Shown one piece after another: positions 45,053-55,192 of a DNA stretch of 64,000 nt. Origin of the DNA: Candidatus Poribacteria bacterium (GTDB lineage: Bacteria > Poribacteria > WGA-4E > WGA-3G). The notes below the pieces were generated by a model that saw only the letters and a list, made by a program, of their open reading frames with translations, did no database searches and was not told where the DNA came from. The DNA lies in assembly GCA_022824265.1 (NCBI GenBank), contig JAJEAG010000027.1:1-64000 (forward strand). Direction: 5' to 3'. The position numbers were made by a program, and so were the translations under genes. How positions within the stretch are numbered: position 1 is the first letter of the stretch; every line of letters starts with the position of its first letter.

Positions 45053-48000
45053 TTAGTTGAGTGTATACTGTTCTTCTGAATCAGCATATTGACAAGAACT
45101 ACTATGTGTAAACTCATTAGTATAGGTTATCATTTGAAGTGAAGTAATGTTATTTATCCAGCGGTCTATAATGTCCTGAAATTCGGTAGATCTGAAACTT
45201 TTACTTAGACATTGATTTAGTTTAGGTAAGTAATAACTAATCGTTACATTATGCTGTGATGGATAGGATTTATGCAAAAGAAGTCCAAGTAATTCCATTT
45301 CTGGCATATAGTAATCTAATTCATCTTTTTCACATGATGTATAGTTCAACCCTTGCCATAGTCCAGTCTGATCTTTATATAGTCTATCAATTGACCCTGA
45401 GATAATATGTCCATTTATCTCCGCGTCAATATGATGGTTTATATTACTATCAGAAGCCTGAAGTGCAGTTCGTCCAATTTGGGAATTCAGAATATTATTC
45501 ACATGTTCCCTTATTTTAGGTAGATTTTCTGATATAGACGAGTCATCTGTTAAATTTGATATACTATCTAACACTTGTAGAATAAAAGTATCTACGTGAT
45601 GTGAATTTGAAACGTGTTTAACTTTAGCAAGAACATTGCGGATAATTTCGTCAATGTCCATTTCTTGTAATTGGGTTTGCCTGCCTTCCAGTTGTGGTAA
45701 CTTTAGAAGGTGTTTAAGTTGGTAACAGAGCGGACACCGGGAATAGTCGGCAAGTTCTTCTATAGAAATGGATGAGTCTACGGTAGATGGATTAAGTTTG
45801 ACAATTGGAAGTTCAGGAAATTCAACTGTCTCTAAATTCTCAGTTAACATATCTGCATCTTCAGTGGAAGCTATTTGTTTTATGATAGGAATATGTAGGT
45901 CAATAATCCTATTAGTTGACTCATCATTCCGATATATATTAATACTTACTTGTGTGTTATACGAATCTGCATCTATATCAATACCAAGATAGTCATAGAA
46001 CCATTTCTGCATGTTATCAAGTTTGTTATATTGATTAAGGGAACCTGAAAGGATTAATCTATCTGTTGCGCGGGTTGCACCAACATAAAAAATTCGTTTC
46101 TTTTCTGCTTCGTCTTTTTCAGCAGCGCGTTCTTTCATCTGGTTTATTATCTCAGGTTCGGTTTTAGCATATTCGTCCTCTGGTTTATATGGATTAAAAC
46201 CGATACCAAGTTTCTCATCAATAAATGGAGGATTATTAGATTTACTTCCACGATTAAGAAATGGTAGTATTACAACTGGAAATTGTTTGCCTTTAGCAGA
46301 ATGGATAGTCATTATCTCAACAGATCCACTTGTGTTTTCTATTGGTGCTTGCCCTTCACGAGGTTCTTCATTAATTAAAATGTCTAAAAACTCAATAAAA
46401 TCAGATAATGTCTGTTTGTTTTCATCGCTATCATAATTTCTTGCGAGGTCTAATAACTTTTGGTAGTTCGCCCATCTTTGCTGTCCCTGTTTTCCTATAT
46501 TCAATGTTCCTACCAATCCTGTTTCATTGACAATGGTGTGTATCAATTGATTTACAGGCATCCGATTTGCATACTGCAGGTGGTGTTTTATTGTTATAAT
46601 TGCTTGGTTTAGTTGGTCTGAAGGTGATGAATATTTACTCAATTTATTCCATAGACTTGTGCCTTTTTGTCTTGATATTTCATATAACTCAGTATCAGAA
46701 ATACCGTATGTTGGACCACGGAGGATTCCTATGAGTGATGAATCGTGTTTTTCTGGTGTGTCAAGAAAATTGAGATAGTTCCAAATATCGTAGATTTCTT
46801 GTCTTTGATAAAAGCCCACACCTCCTGTAATGAGATGTGGTATATTTGCATTGAGTAACGCTTTTTCTAAATCTGGTAGATGGTTTCTATTTCGAATCAG
46901 GATAGCAATGTCACCATATTTTATAGGTCGAGAAGTTTCGTTACCACTTTCATTCTTTTCCCAAATCTGTACATTGTTAGCAATCATACTGTTGATGTGG
47001 TGTGCAATAATTAATGCTTCGTTACTTTCTTCATTATTTCTGTGTCCAAGTATGATTTCAACTGCTCCATCACCATTTGTATCTCTTGCTTGTGTCAGAG
47101 ATTCAAACGCAACTTCATATTCGTTCTGTGAACCATCACCCATCAATTCTTGAAAGAAGTGATTGACGACCCCCACATTATCGCATAATGAACGAAAATT
47201 CTCTGTGAGTTTGATATCCAAACCACCATTATCAATTATTTGCTGTTTCGTTCTATCAAAGACACGCACATCTGCACCACGAAATCCGTAAATGCTCTGT
47301 TTCGGATCACCAACGATAAACAGATTAGCATTCTGTAACTTATTAGTAAGCAGCATGACTAAGTCATATTGAACTTCGTTTGTATCTTGGTATTCATCAA
47401 TCATATAGTATTTGTAACGTTCTAACAGAGTTTCTCGTATTTCATTGCTGTCTTTAAGTAGATCACGTGTTTTTAACTGGAGATCATTGTAATCAAGTAG
47501 ACCTTGTAAGAGTTTGGCAGAATTGTATTGATCAAGAAGATATTCATAAAGCGTCAGAAGATGGTGTGTCGTACTTACGAGATAGTGATCATCCGTTTCT
47601 GTGTCCTCTGTATCAGGTATACGTGCATCTTTTATTTTTTTTGACACAGAAACAAGCATTTTGATTTTATCCTCATAATTGGATGTATCAACACGAAGTC
47701 CGACAAAATCACGCTTGGCAATATCTCCATCCTGTTTCGTTATTAATTTTCCTATATCTTTCAGTATAGTCAATACACCCGGTGAGACTGGGTTACAATC
47801 TGGAAGCAAATCTAATTTTGAGATTAAGATTCTTACCTCGGTGACATTCTTACCGCGTGCTACTTCCAGAACAGAGTCAATACAATTGATATATTCAGTA
47901 ACCTCAGTTTCAGAAGGTAAGTTAGCGAGATAAAATGAAATCCAAGGTTCAGGTATAGATCCGTTTTGGTTTGAATACACATTTTGAATTACTTGTTCAA

Positions 48001-48535
48001 TAACATCCCGTTTGTCTATCATTATTGTCAACAGATCCACTATACCTTTGCGGTTTCCGTACCGTTGAAGGCTAATCCGCAAATCATCGTAAAGCCTATG
48101 TGTGGGATCGGTTGCTATCTCTCTAAGGGAATTATGAAGCGTTTGCTTCATCAATAGTTTTTGGTCAATTCCTTGTATGATACTAAAATTTGCTGGAACA
48201 CCTGCTTGGAATGGGAATTCTCTTAAAATACGTAAACAGAAGGCATGAATTGTAGATATTGGAGCGACATTCATCTCTTCAAGAAACATATCACGTCCAT
48301 CTATATCCGCCGCATCAGTTAGTTGTTCAATAATGCGTCCCTTCATTTCAGCAGCTGCTTTATCTGTAAATGTTATTGCCACAATATCTCGAGGTGCAAT
48401 ACATCCACGACCTTTTTTCAAAATATTGAGGTATCGGTCAACTAATACCGTGGTTTTTCCTGATCCTGCACCTGCTGTTACACAGATATGTTCGTCAATA
48501 TTGAGAGCTTTACTCTGATTCAGTGTTAGATTCAT
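45053..48535 (-). CDS. AddA/UvrD-type helicase with degenerate nuclease domain
   Basis: A 1160-aa superfamily 1 helicase. Walker A is TAGAGSGKTTVLVDRY, then ITFTDKAAAEMKGRI (Ia), MIDEYQDTNEVQYDL (II), GDPKQSIYGFRGADVRVFD (III), VEIMTIHSAKGKQFPVVIL (V) and FYVGATRATDRLI (VI). The last 250 residues resemble an AddA/RecB nuclease domain, with YSRCPLCYQLKHLL and GSIDRLYKDQTGLWQGLNYT. The usual DYK is NYT, so the nuclease is probably inactive. Start at 48535 chosen because the helicase core begins right after it and the upstream gene ends at 48543. Role in double-strand break processing is inferred; AddB is not seen. Confidence 0.88.
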   Translation of the reverse strand: MNLTLNQSKALNIDEHICVTAGAGSGKTTVLVDRYLNILKKGRGCIAPRDIVAITFTDKAAAEMKGRIIEQLTDAADIDGRDMFLEEMNVAPISTIHAFCLRILREFPFQAGVPANFSIIQGIDQKLLMKQTLHNSLREIATDPTHRLYDDLRISLQRYGNRKGIVDLLTIMIDKRDVIEQVIQNVYSNQNGSIPEPWISFYLANLPSETEVTEYINCIDSVLEVARGKNVTEVRILISKLDLLPDCNPVSPGVLTILKDIGKLITKQDGDIAKRDFVGLRVDTSNYEDKIKMLVSVSKKIKDARIPDTEDTETDDHYLVSTTHHLLTLYEYLLDQYNSAKLLQGLLDYNDLQLKTRDLLKDSNEIRETLLERYKYYMIDEYQDTNEVQYDLVMLLTNKLQNANLFIVGDPKQSIYGFRGADVRVFDRTKQQIIDNGGLDIKLTENFRSLCDNVGVVNHFFQELMGDGSQNEYEVAFESLTQARDTNGDGAVEIILGHRNNEESNEALIIAHHINSMIANNVQIWEKNESGNETSRPIKYGDIAILIRNRNHLPDLEKALLNANIPHLITGGVGFYQRQEIYDIWNYLNFLDTPEKHDSSLIGILRGPTYGISDTELYEISRQKGTSLWNKLSKYSSPSDQLNQAIITIKHHLQYANRMPVNQLIHTIVNETGLVGTLNIGKQGQQRWANYQKLLDLARNYDSDENKQTLSDFIEFLDILINEEPREGQAPIENTSGSVEIMTIHSAKGKQFPVVILPFLNRGSKSNNPPFIDEKLGIGFNPYKPEDEYAKTEPEIINQMKERAAEKDEAEKKRIFYVGATRATDRLILSGSLNQYNKLDNMQKWFYDYLGIDIDADSYNTQVSINIYRNDESTNRIIDLHIPIIKQIASTEDADMLTENLETVEFPELPIVKLNPSTVDSSISIEELADYSRCPLCYQLKHLLKLPQLEGRQTQLQEMDIDEIIRNVLAKVKHVSNSHHVDTFILQVLDSISNLTDDSSISENLPKIREHVNNILNSQIGRTALQASDSNINHHIDAEINGHIISGSIDRLYKDQTGLWQGLNYTSCEKDELDYYMPEMELLGLLLHKSYPSQHNVTISYYLPKLNQCLSKSFRSTEFQDIIDRWINNITSLQMITYTNEFTHSSSCQYADSEEQYTLN

Positions 48536-48542
48536 TTGGTTG

Positions 48543-49616
48543 CTAATTATTGATTGGAAGTGGAACAATAGCATCCGGAGATATTGAGACATTAACAGTA
48601 TCTCCAGGTTTCTTTGTTTCAGTACCAGGATTATGAATGATTGCTTTCAGCTTTAGTGTGTCTGATATAATGAGTGCGTACTCTTCTACCCTACCAAGAT
48701 ATGTGACAGCATCAACTTTAGCAGTCAATTTGTTTGATGATATATTACCATTCAGTTGAATCGTCTCCGGACGTATAGAACAACATACTTCTTCCCCGAG
48801 AGTAAAATCGTGGAATACGCTTTCCGTATGAAGGACACCAAATGGTGTTTCAATTGTAGCTTTACCATCAGCATTCTCCTTGATGTTACCAGAGATAAAA
48901 TTGGTTTCACCGACAAAACTTGCGACGAAAGGATCCGCTGGATGTTGATATATTTCACGCGGTGTACCGACTTGAACAAAAACACCATCATTCATAATAG
49001 CCATTCGGTCTGCCATAGAAATAGCCTCAACTTGGTCATGGGTTACATAGATAGTTGTAATCTTCGTACGTCTATGGATGTTTTTGATTTCGTCGCGTAG
49101 ATTCTGTCGTAGTGCAGCATCCAAATTACTAAGCGGTTCGTCAAGAAGCAATACACTGGGTTCAATCACTAAAGCGCGTGCTAAAGCAATTCGTTGCTGT
49201 TGTCCACCTGATAAAGTGTTTACAGGTCTATCCCTGTATTCACTCATCTCCACCATTTCAAGGACTGAAGTAATCTTTTCATTTCGTGTTGAATTACTGA
49301 GTTTTCGTAGTCTCAGACCGTATTCTATATTTTCTCCAACAGTCATGTGGGGCCACAAGGCATAGTTTTGGAATACCATACCCGTATTACGTTGGTGAGG
49401 TGGAACTTTGTTCATTTCCTTATCGTCAAACAGGAGTTTACCCGTGTCAGGTTTGTAAAAACCCGCTATAACTCGGAGCAACGTTGATTTTCCACAACCA
49501 GACGGACCGAGTAGAAAGAAAAGTTCTCCTGACTCAATAGTCAATGAAATATCATTGACAGCCAATGTGGTACCAAAAGCTTTCGTAATATGGTTTAGTT
49601 GTACACTAACAGACAT
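48543..49616 (-). CDS. ABC transporter ATP-binding protein, MalK/UgpC type
   Basis: A 357-aa ATPase of the CUT1/PotA-like class. Walker A is LGPSGCGKSTLLRVIAG, the signature is TLSGGQQQRIALARAL, and Walker B is SVLLLDEPLSNLDAALR. The C-terminal TOBE-like part (about 240-357) is present. Permease and binding-protein genes are not in the window, so the substrate cannot be read. It is followed 7 bp later by the helicase gene and probably co-transcribed. Confidence 0.93.
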   Translation of the reverse strand: MSVSVQLNHITKAFGTTLAVNDISLTIESGELFFLLGPSGCGKSTLLRVIAGFYKPDTGKLLFDDKEMNKVPPHQRNTGMVFQNYALWPHMTVGENIEYGLRLRKLSNSTRNEKITSVLEMVEMSEYRDRPVNTLSGGQQQRIALARALVIEPSVLLLDEPLSNLDAALRQNLRDEIKNIHRRTKITTIYVTHDQVEAISMADRMAIMNDGVFVQVGTPREIYQHPADPFVASFVGETNFISGNIKENADGKATIETPFGVLHTESVFHDFTLGEEVCCSIRPETIQLNGNISSNKLTAKVDAVTYLGRVEEYALIISDTLKLKAIIHNPGTETKKPGDTVNVSISPDAIVPLPINN

Positions 49617-49691
49617 AAAATAGTCACCTTAGAAATAATCTTAAGAGGATACAGTTTTACTTTGCGATACGTAGATTTTACTTCAAATATT

Positions 49692-50507
49692 TTATTTTTG
49701 TATATCCTTGACACACCTGAATCCAATCGTACTTCCTGTTGTAAGATGATACCATCGATCAGACACGCGTAGGTCAGTACTGCTACCACTCCAACCTCCG
49801 CCCCGCAATATACGAAAATTTTCGTCATCAGGTGCAGTTTCTCTACCGTAACGTGGATTTAGTTTAGGTGATGTTGCATACATTTCCGCGTTATACTCAT
49901 CAAAACACCATTCCCAAACATTACCTGCCATATCGTATAAACCAAAACCGTTTGGAATAAAACTACCAACAGGGGCACTCCATCTCCAAATATCATTACC
50001 CTCTTCACCACCGAAATTGGCATCATTGCGTGTAATTATATCACCCGATGGATACATTTTTCCAACAAGATTGCCGCGTGCCGCATATTCCCATTCCGCT
50101 TCAGTAGGTAACCTCTTGTTTGCCCAACTTGCATATACAACGGCATCCTGCCATGTAACGTTTACTACCGGAGCATCGGGTTTATTAAATTTACTGTCGT
50201 GCCATAAAGGTGGTAGTGGATAACCCGTGGCAATAACAAACTGTTGGTATCGTGCATTTGTAACCTCATGAATGTCCATGTAGAAGGCATCAATAAATAC
50301 TTCATGAACAGGCAATTCGTCTTCGTCACCTATATTTTCTTTGTGGTTACCCATCAGGAATGATCCAGATGGAATTAACTGCATTTCTGCGTCATCAATG
50401 TGAGATACAATTTGTTCAGGTAACGCAGTTGAGTCATAGGTATTCTGAGGTGTCTCTGTGCATCCACATAACAGGCAAAGTAAAATGATAAATATACCCA
50501 ACACCAT
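49692..50507 (-). CDS. FGE-sulfatase-domain lipoprotein lacking catalytic cysteines
   Basis: A 271-aa lipoprotein (lipobox LLCGC near residue 16) with a formylglycine-generating-enzyme-type domain. It has IPSGSFLMGN, VHEVFIDAFYMDIHEVTNAR, RLPTEAEWEYAARG and MAGNVWEWCFDE. The C-terminal part reads RILRGGGWSGSSTDLRVSDR, where true FGEs carry the two cysteines that make formylglycine. It is therefore probably not a sulfatase activator. The ATG is 4 bp after selA. Confidence 0.88.
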   Translation of the reverse strand: MVLGIFIILLCLLCGCTETPQNTYDSTALPEQIVSHIDDAEMQLIPSGSFLMGNHKENIGDEDELPVHEVFIDAFYMDIHEVTNARYQQFVIATGYPLPPLWHDSKFNKPDAPVVNVTWQDAVVYASWANKRLPTEAEWEYAARGNLVGKMYPSGDIITRNDANFGGEEGNDIWRWSAPVGSFIPNGFGLYDMAGNVWEWCFDEYNAEMYATSPKLNPRYGRETAPDDENFRILRGGGWSGSSTDLRVSDRWYHLTTGSTIGFRCVKDIQK

Positions 50508-50511
50508 GATG

Positions 50512-51966
50512 TTACTTTGAATTTTCTAACTTTGATGTAATCTCTTCTGCTGTCTGAATCAATAATTCCTGCTCTTCTTCATATAACGTTCGCACATCAA
50601 ACCACAGTTGATCAGTTTCTATCCGACCAATAACTGACGTGTTGCCGTGTCTAAAGTACTCTGAAAGTGTTTCAGCAGAAACTGTTTGTGGTTGAAGCAC
50701 AACTGCCATACTCGGTAAAGTTTCTACGGGTAGTGATCCGCTACCAATTTCCGATTGCGTTTCTGATATTTCAACTGTGACAATGTCCTCAAATATCACT
50801 TGCAGTCTGTCCGCAATATGTTCAGCAGTTATACGTAAATCGTCAATAGATCGAGTATACCGTTGAATCATAGGGAAATATTCTGATAATGTGTCATGAT
50901 TCTGGTATGCTTGTAGCGTAGAAGAAAGGGCGGCGATAGTCAGCTTATCTATCCGCAGTGCACGCATCAGAGGATTCTTACGGATTTGATGAATCCAGTT
51001 TGCTTTCCCTACGATTATTCCTGCTTGGGGACCACCAAGTAACTTGTCACCACTAAATGTCACAATGTCTACACCACTGGAAATTCTTTCTGCAACAACT
51101 GGTTCGTAAGGTAGACCGTATTGTGTCAAATCAATCAACGCACCACTACCTAAATCTTCCATAGTTGTGATACCACGTTCTTTACCAAGTTCTGTCAATT
51201 CATGCATTTCAGGTGTAGTGGTAAATCCAATAATCTTATAATTACTCGGATGCACCTTCAAAATGAGGGCTGTATTCTCATTAATTGCTTCAGCATAATC
51301 GCGAATATGTGTGCGATTAGTAGTACCTACCTCTCTAAGAATCGCACCACTTGCTGTCATTACATCTGGAATTCGGAACGAACCACCAATTTCTATTAGC
51401 TCTCCTCGTGAAACGATTACCTCTTTATCCTTCGCAACGGTTTGCAATGCAATTAATACTGCTGCTGCATTGTTATTAACGATAGTTGATGCTTCGCAAC
51501 CGGTTAATTGTTGTAGAAGTGGTTCGGTTATCCTGTCACGGTGTCCGCGTTTACCTGTTTCAAGATCAAATTCAAGATTGACATAATTCTTTGCAGCATT
51601 TACCAGGCTATCACATGCAGCTGGTGATAACAAAGATCGACCAAGGTTAGTATGTGTTACAGTACCAGTAGCATTGATGACTTTTCGGAGTGGTGGACTT
51701 GTTATTTCTTGAATTCGTTGTAATGCTAATTCTGCATATTCTGATAACTCAGGGAGTATCAGGTCAGCATCTCCTTTCAAGATTTCCGTCCGTAAATCAG
51801 AGACAATAGACCTTAAAACCTGTCTTACAAGAGTTCGTGAGTAAGATGACAGTAGATTTTGTATTTCTGGTAAAGATAACAAATTATCAATCTTAGGAAT
51901 TTGTCGTAGAGGATTATTATCAGTATTTTTTTGTGATATATCTGATGCCATTTTTTTATAGTGCAA
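50512..51966 (-). CDS. selA: L-seryl-tRNA(Sec) selenium transferase
   Basis: Converts seryl-tRNA(Sec) to selenocysteyl-tRNA using selenophosphate; PLP-dependent. The 484-aa length is near normal (slightly long). The N-terminal region has LPEIQNLLSSYSRTLVRQVL, the PLP core VINATGTVTHTNLGRSLLSP, and the PLP lysine in FSGDKLLGGPQAG. The start could be 51966 or five codons later. No selB, selD, tRNA-Sec or TGA-containing gene is visible in the window. Confidence 0.95.
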   Translation of the reverse strand: MHYKKMASDISQKNTDNNPLRQIPKIDNLLSLPEIQNLLSSYSRTLVRQVLRSIVSDLRTEILKGDADLILPELSEYAELALQRIQEITSPPLRKVINATGTVTHTNLGRSLLSPAACDSLVNAAKNYVNLEFDLETGKRGHRDRITEPLLQQLTGCEASTIVNNNAAAVLIALQTVAKDKEVIVSRGELIEIGGSFRIPDVMTASGAILREVGTTNRTHIRDYAEAINENTALILKVHPSNYKIIGFTTTPEMHELTELGKERGITTMEDLGSGALIDLTQYGLPYEPVVAERISSGVDIVTFSGDKLLGGPQAGIIVGKANWIHQIRKNPLMRALRIDKLTIAALSSTLQAYQNHDTLSEYFPMIQRYTRSIDDLRITAEHIADRLQVIFEDIVTVEISETQSEIGSGSLPVETLPSMAVVLQPQTVSAETLSEYFRHGNTSVIGRIETDQLWFDVRTLYEEEQELLIQTAEEITSKLENSK

Positions 51967-52058
51967 GATGAAGTGGTTTATGTTTCAAGCTAATGGTTTG
52001 CAGTAATGAATTTGCATCACGAATTTTATCAGATTAGACATCAAAAGTCAATTGAAGT

Positions 52059-53288
52059 TCAAATTGAAATAGCATCTAACGCTTGACCAAGGTCAGCAAT
52101 GATATCCTCAGTATCCTCTAAACCTATGGAGAACCTGACTAAACCGTCCGTGATTCCAGTCTGCTGTCGGACTTCAGCAGGCACATGCGAATGTGTCGTT
52201 GAGGCAGGATGACAGACTAAAGTTCGCGCATCCCCTAAACTCACTGCTAATGAACAGATTTGTAGTTGGTTTACCAATGTTTCGCCTGCAGCATGTCCAC
52301 CTTTGAGTTCCATCGTTATTATACCACCAAAACCGTTCATCTGACGTTTCGCAAGTTCATGCTGTGGATGGCTATCTAACCCAGGATAACGCACCCAAGC
52401 AACTGCAGGATGCTGCTCAAGGAACGTTGCAATACAGATAGCATTCTCACAGTGCCGTGTCCACCGAAGCGGCAATGTGGGTATACCAAGTAAGGTCAAC
52501 CAAGCATTGAACGGACTGATGACTGCCCCGAAGTTTCGCAATGCCCCTTTTTTGGCACGTACAATGAAATCCTTATCTCCTATTATTGCACCCGCGATGA
52601 CTGCACCGTTACCACTCAAGTACTTCGTCATACTATGCAGGACAACATCTATACCGCAGGCAATCGGTTGTTGACCACAAGGAGTTGCAAAAGTGTTATC
52701 TATGATTGAGGTTATATTATGCTTCTTTGCAATTTCTGCACAAGCAGCGAGGTCAACCAATTTGAGTAACGGATTCGTTGGACTTTCGATGTATATAACC
52801 TTTGTGTCAGGACGAATCGCATACTCTACTTTGTTTGGGTCTGTAGCATCTACGAATGTTGTTTCAATTCCCATCCGTGGTAGGTCTTCACTTAGCAGAT
52901 TATATGTGGCGGAATATAAGGTCTCCATAGCAACAACGTGACCACCTTCGGCTAAGGCTGTGAGTAATGCAATACTAACTGCACCCATTCCAGATGCAGT
53001 AACCAATGCGGATTCACCTGCCTCCAGTACTGCAAGTTTCTCTTCTAACACCTGTTGCGTAGGGTTACCCCAACGGGTATAAACATAACCGCTCTCCTCG
53101 TCAATGAATGCTGAAGCACATTCATCTGCTGAACTAAAACGAAAAGTACTATTTTGATAAATAGGTGGGAGTAACGGAATCCCAGATTTTTCAGATTGGT
53201 CTTCTTGTGCATCTGATGGGTGAGTAGTTAACGATTCCCCTGCGTGTATAGCCTCAGTTGACTTACCTTTATATATCTTATTTTTCAC
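52059..53288 (-). CDS. Cys/Met metabolism PLP-dependent enzyme
   Basis: A 409-aa trans-sulfuration enzyme, such as cystathionine gamma-synthase, gamma-lyase or methionine gamma-lyase. The PLP lysine is in HSMTKYLSGNGAVIAG, the phosphate loop is GESALVTASGMGAVSIAL, and GYVYTRWGNPTQQVLEEKL and IPTLPLRWTRHCENA are typical. The GTG start at 53288 has GAGGTG before it and lies inside the end of ogt, overlapping by 11 bp. The exact reaction cannot be chosen from sequence. Confidence 0.9.
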   Translation of the reverse strand: MKNKIYKGKSTEAIHAGESLTTHPSDAQEDQSEKSGIPLLPPIYQNSTFRFSSADECASAFIDEESGYVYTRWGNPTQQVLEEKLAVLEAGESALVTASGMGAVSIALLTALAEGGHVVAMETLYSATYNLLSEDLPRMGIETTFVDATDPNKVEYAIRPDTKVIYIESPTNPLLKLVDLAACAEIAKKHNITSIIDNTFATPCGQQPIACGIDVVLHSMTKYLSGNGAVIAGAIIGDKDFIVRAKKGALRNFGAVISPFNAWLTLLGIPTLPLRWTRHCENAICIATFLEQHPAVAWVRYPGLDSHPQHELAKRQMNGFGGIITMELKGGHAAGETLVNQLQICSLAVSLGDARTLVCHPASTTHSHVPAEVRQQTGITDGLVRFSIGLEDTEDIIADLGQALDAISI

Positions 53289-53871
53289 GTAACACCTCAA
53301 CAGGATATCCTTCAAGTGTTAGGAAATGACGTTTGCGGTCAAGACCACCACCATATCCACCCAATTTGCCATTGCTCCTAACTACACGATGGCACGGAAT
53401 AATAATTGTAATCGGATTGTTGCCAGTGGCATTACCGACAGCCCGTACAGCCTTCGGTCTACCAATCTGTTCTGCTATCCATTTGTAACTACGTACCTCA
53501 CCATACGGAATCTGATGAATCATATCCCAAACCTGATTTTGAAAGTCTGTTCCGTTCTCAATTTTAACAGGAATCTCTTGAAAATTCACTGACTCCCCAA
53601 TAAAATACCGATCCAACATTTCCTTTGTACGACTTAACAACTCTGTCTGAGGGATAGATGGTGGTTCATAATATACTGGATTGTCATTAAAGAAAATATG
53701 TGAAATATGATGTTCTGTTTGAATTATGTCTATATGACCAATAGGAATCTTATATCTAAGATTCTGATTACCATAAAAATCTTGAAATTCTTTCGCAACT
53801 TGTTCATTACCATTGGGATCAAGATTCTTTTCAAAGTTATCACGAAAAATGTGAAATGGGTTCTTAATCAT
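53278..53871 (-). CDS. ogt: methylated-DNA--protein-cysteine methyltransferase
   Basis: Repairs O6-alkylguanine by a suicide transfer to a cysteine. The 197-aa protein has the acceptor motif IPCHRVVRSNGKLGGYGGG and, before it, PYGEVRSYKWIAEQIGRPKAVRAVG, the DNA-binding helix-turn-helix. It lies upstream of the Cys/Met enzyme with a short overlap, so they are probably co-transcribed. It is divergent from the SCP2 gene. Confidence 0.95.
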   Translation of the reverse strand: MIKNPFHIFRDNFEKNLDPNGNEQVAKEFQDFYGNQNLRYKIPIGHIDIIQTEHHISHIFFNDNPVYYEPPSIPQTELLSRTKEMLDRYFIGESVNFQEIPVKIENGTDFQNQVWDMIHQIPYGEVRSYKWIAEQIGRPKAVRAVGNATGNNPITIIIPCHRVVRSNGKLGGYGGGLDRKRHFLTLEGYPVEVLREK

Positions 53872-53919
53872 TTTTTATTTGACCTTCTATGTGTTATATT
53901 GTATGCTATATCGCAAACT

Positions 53920-54315
53920 ATGGCTATATTTGAAACATCAGAACAACTTCATAGTTACATTAGTGAACTATTTGAAGAAATTGCTACATTACCTGAAGCG
54001 CAAGAGGCACTTGAATCCCTAACGTTATGTGTTAGATTTAACTATTCCATGCCCGATTGTGTGATGACCTTAACTGCAGCGAATGGTGAATATACCCTTT
54101 CTTGTGATGAATGCGGTAATGTTACGCCAGATGCTGAACTCACCATGACGGGAGATGTCGCATACAAATTTTGGACAGGTGAACTCAATGTTATGCGTGC
54201 GATCACGACACGTGAGATCGGTATCAACGGCTCACTGGGTAAAATCATGCGACTAACTCCACTGATTAAAGTTGCAATTCGACATAACAAAGAACGTAAC
54301 TGTATTTTAGTATAA
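53920..54315 (+). CDS. SCP2 sterol-transfer domain protein
   Basis: A 131-aa single-domain SCP-2-like protein. Its pattern, FNYSMPDCVMTLTAANGEY, then DAELTMTGDVAYKFWTGELN and IGINGSLGKIMRLTPLI, is that of SCP-2. A longer frame to 53707 overlaps ogt and has a hydrophobic N-terminal stretch that does not fit; I prefer ATG 53920. First of a three-gene rightward cluster with PhyH and VOC proteins. Lipid binding is inferred from the family. Confidence 0.72.
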   Translation: MAIFETSEQLHSYISELFEEIATLPEAQEALESLTLCVRFNYSMPDCVMTLTAANGEYTLSCDECGNVTPDAELTMTGDVAYKFWTGELNVMRAITTREIGINGSLGKIMRLTPLIKVAIRHNKERNCILV

Positions 54316-54356
54316 TAGATCATTACTTACAATTAAGTCTTCCAAAGGAGAACCAC

Positions 54357-55148
54357 ATGACTGCTGATAATTTATCAGAAACTACCAATCCTTATGTGAC
54401 GCAGCTACATGAAGAAGGTTGGTGTGTGCTTGAGAATGTTATCCCCGCAGACGTTGTCGATTCTGTCCGTGTTGAGGTAGAAACCTCAGAAGCAGACTAT
54501 AGTCAATTTAGTAAAGACAATGGCAGATGGGAGCGTAATGTCATAAGTTTTATGCCGAACTTTGCTGAACATCTGGCAAACGAACGACTCCTTACAATCC
54601 TTCGTGAATTATTAGGACCGCAGGTACGTATTTCACAAACTGAGTATAAGATACGACCACCACATTATAAATTGGTCCGTGCATATCACTCCGATTTTCC
54701 GTATGACTTAAACCAGAAATGGCATATAACACAGCCGTTCCCATCTGCTGTTATTGGTATCACAACACTCTGGATGCTTACCGATTTTACGACTGAAAAC
54801 GGTGGCACTTGGATTGTACCGAAATCCCATGTTGACCTCAGAAATCCGAGAGGTAAAGAGGATGGTATCGGAGACCGCAATCCACTTACGGGTGAAATGC
54901 AAGCAACCGGTAGCGCGGGTAGTGTGCTTATCATGGATAGTCGTATATGGCATTCTAATGCAGAAAATCCAAGTGATGGTCGTCGAACCGCTGTTGTCGT
55001 GAGATATGCTCCGTGGTGGTTGAATTTGGAACTCTTCGGTGTCAATACTGCTACGATTCCCGGTGAAACATTCGATCAGTTCCCTGATGATGTGAAATTG
55101 CTTTTTGAACACCGCGCAGAAGATAGAGAACCAACTGTATGGGTCTAA
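54357..55148 (+). CDS. phytanoyl-CoA dioxygenase (PhyH) family protein
   Basis: A 263-aa Fe(II)/2-oxoglutarate oxygenase. The opening EEGWCVLENVIPADVVDSVR is typical. The iron site is seen as AYHSDFPYDL and the distal histidine as SRIWHSNAENPSDGRRTAVVVRY. AAAGGAG precedes the ATG. It is downstream of the SCP2 gene (41 bp) and upstream of a VOC gene (44 bp), so probably one operon for a lipid-like or other small substrate. A second PhyH protein is at 2341 with little shared detail. Confidence 0.9.
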   Translation: MTADNLSETTNPYVTQLHEEGWCVLENVIPADVVDSVRVEVETSEADYSQFSKDNGRWERNVISFMPNFAEHLANERLLTILRELLGPQVRISQTEYKIRPPHYKLVRAYHSDFPYDLNQKWHITQPFPSAVIGITTLWMLTDFTTENGGTWIVPKSHVDLRNPRGKEDGIGDRNPLTGEMQATGSAGSVLIMDSRIWHSNAENPSDGRRTAVVVRYAPWWLNLELFGVNTATIPGETFDQFPDDVKLLFEHRAEDREPTVWV

Positions 55149-55192
55149 ATGTAGTAGACACACAAAGCGTGTCGTAAAAAGGAGAATCTATT

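Noticed and set aside
50512-51966. selenoprotein genes with in-frame TGA near selA
   Set aside because: All neighbouring genes are complete without read-through, and no SECIS-like hairpin was found next to a stop.
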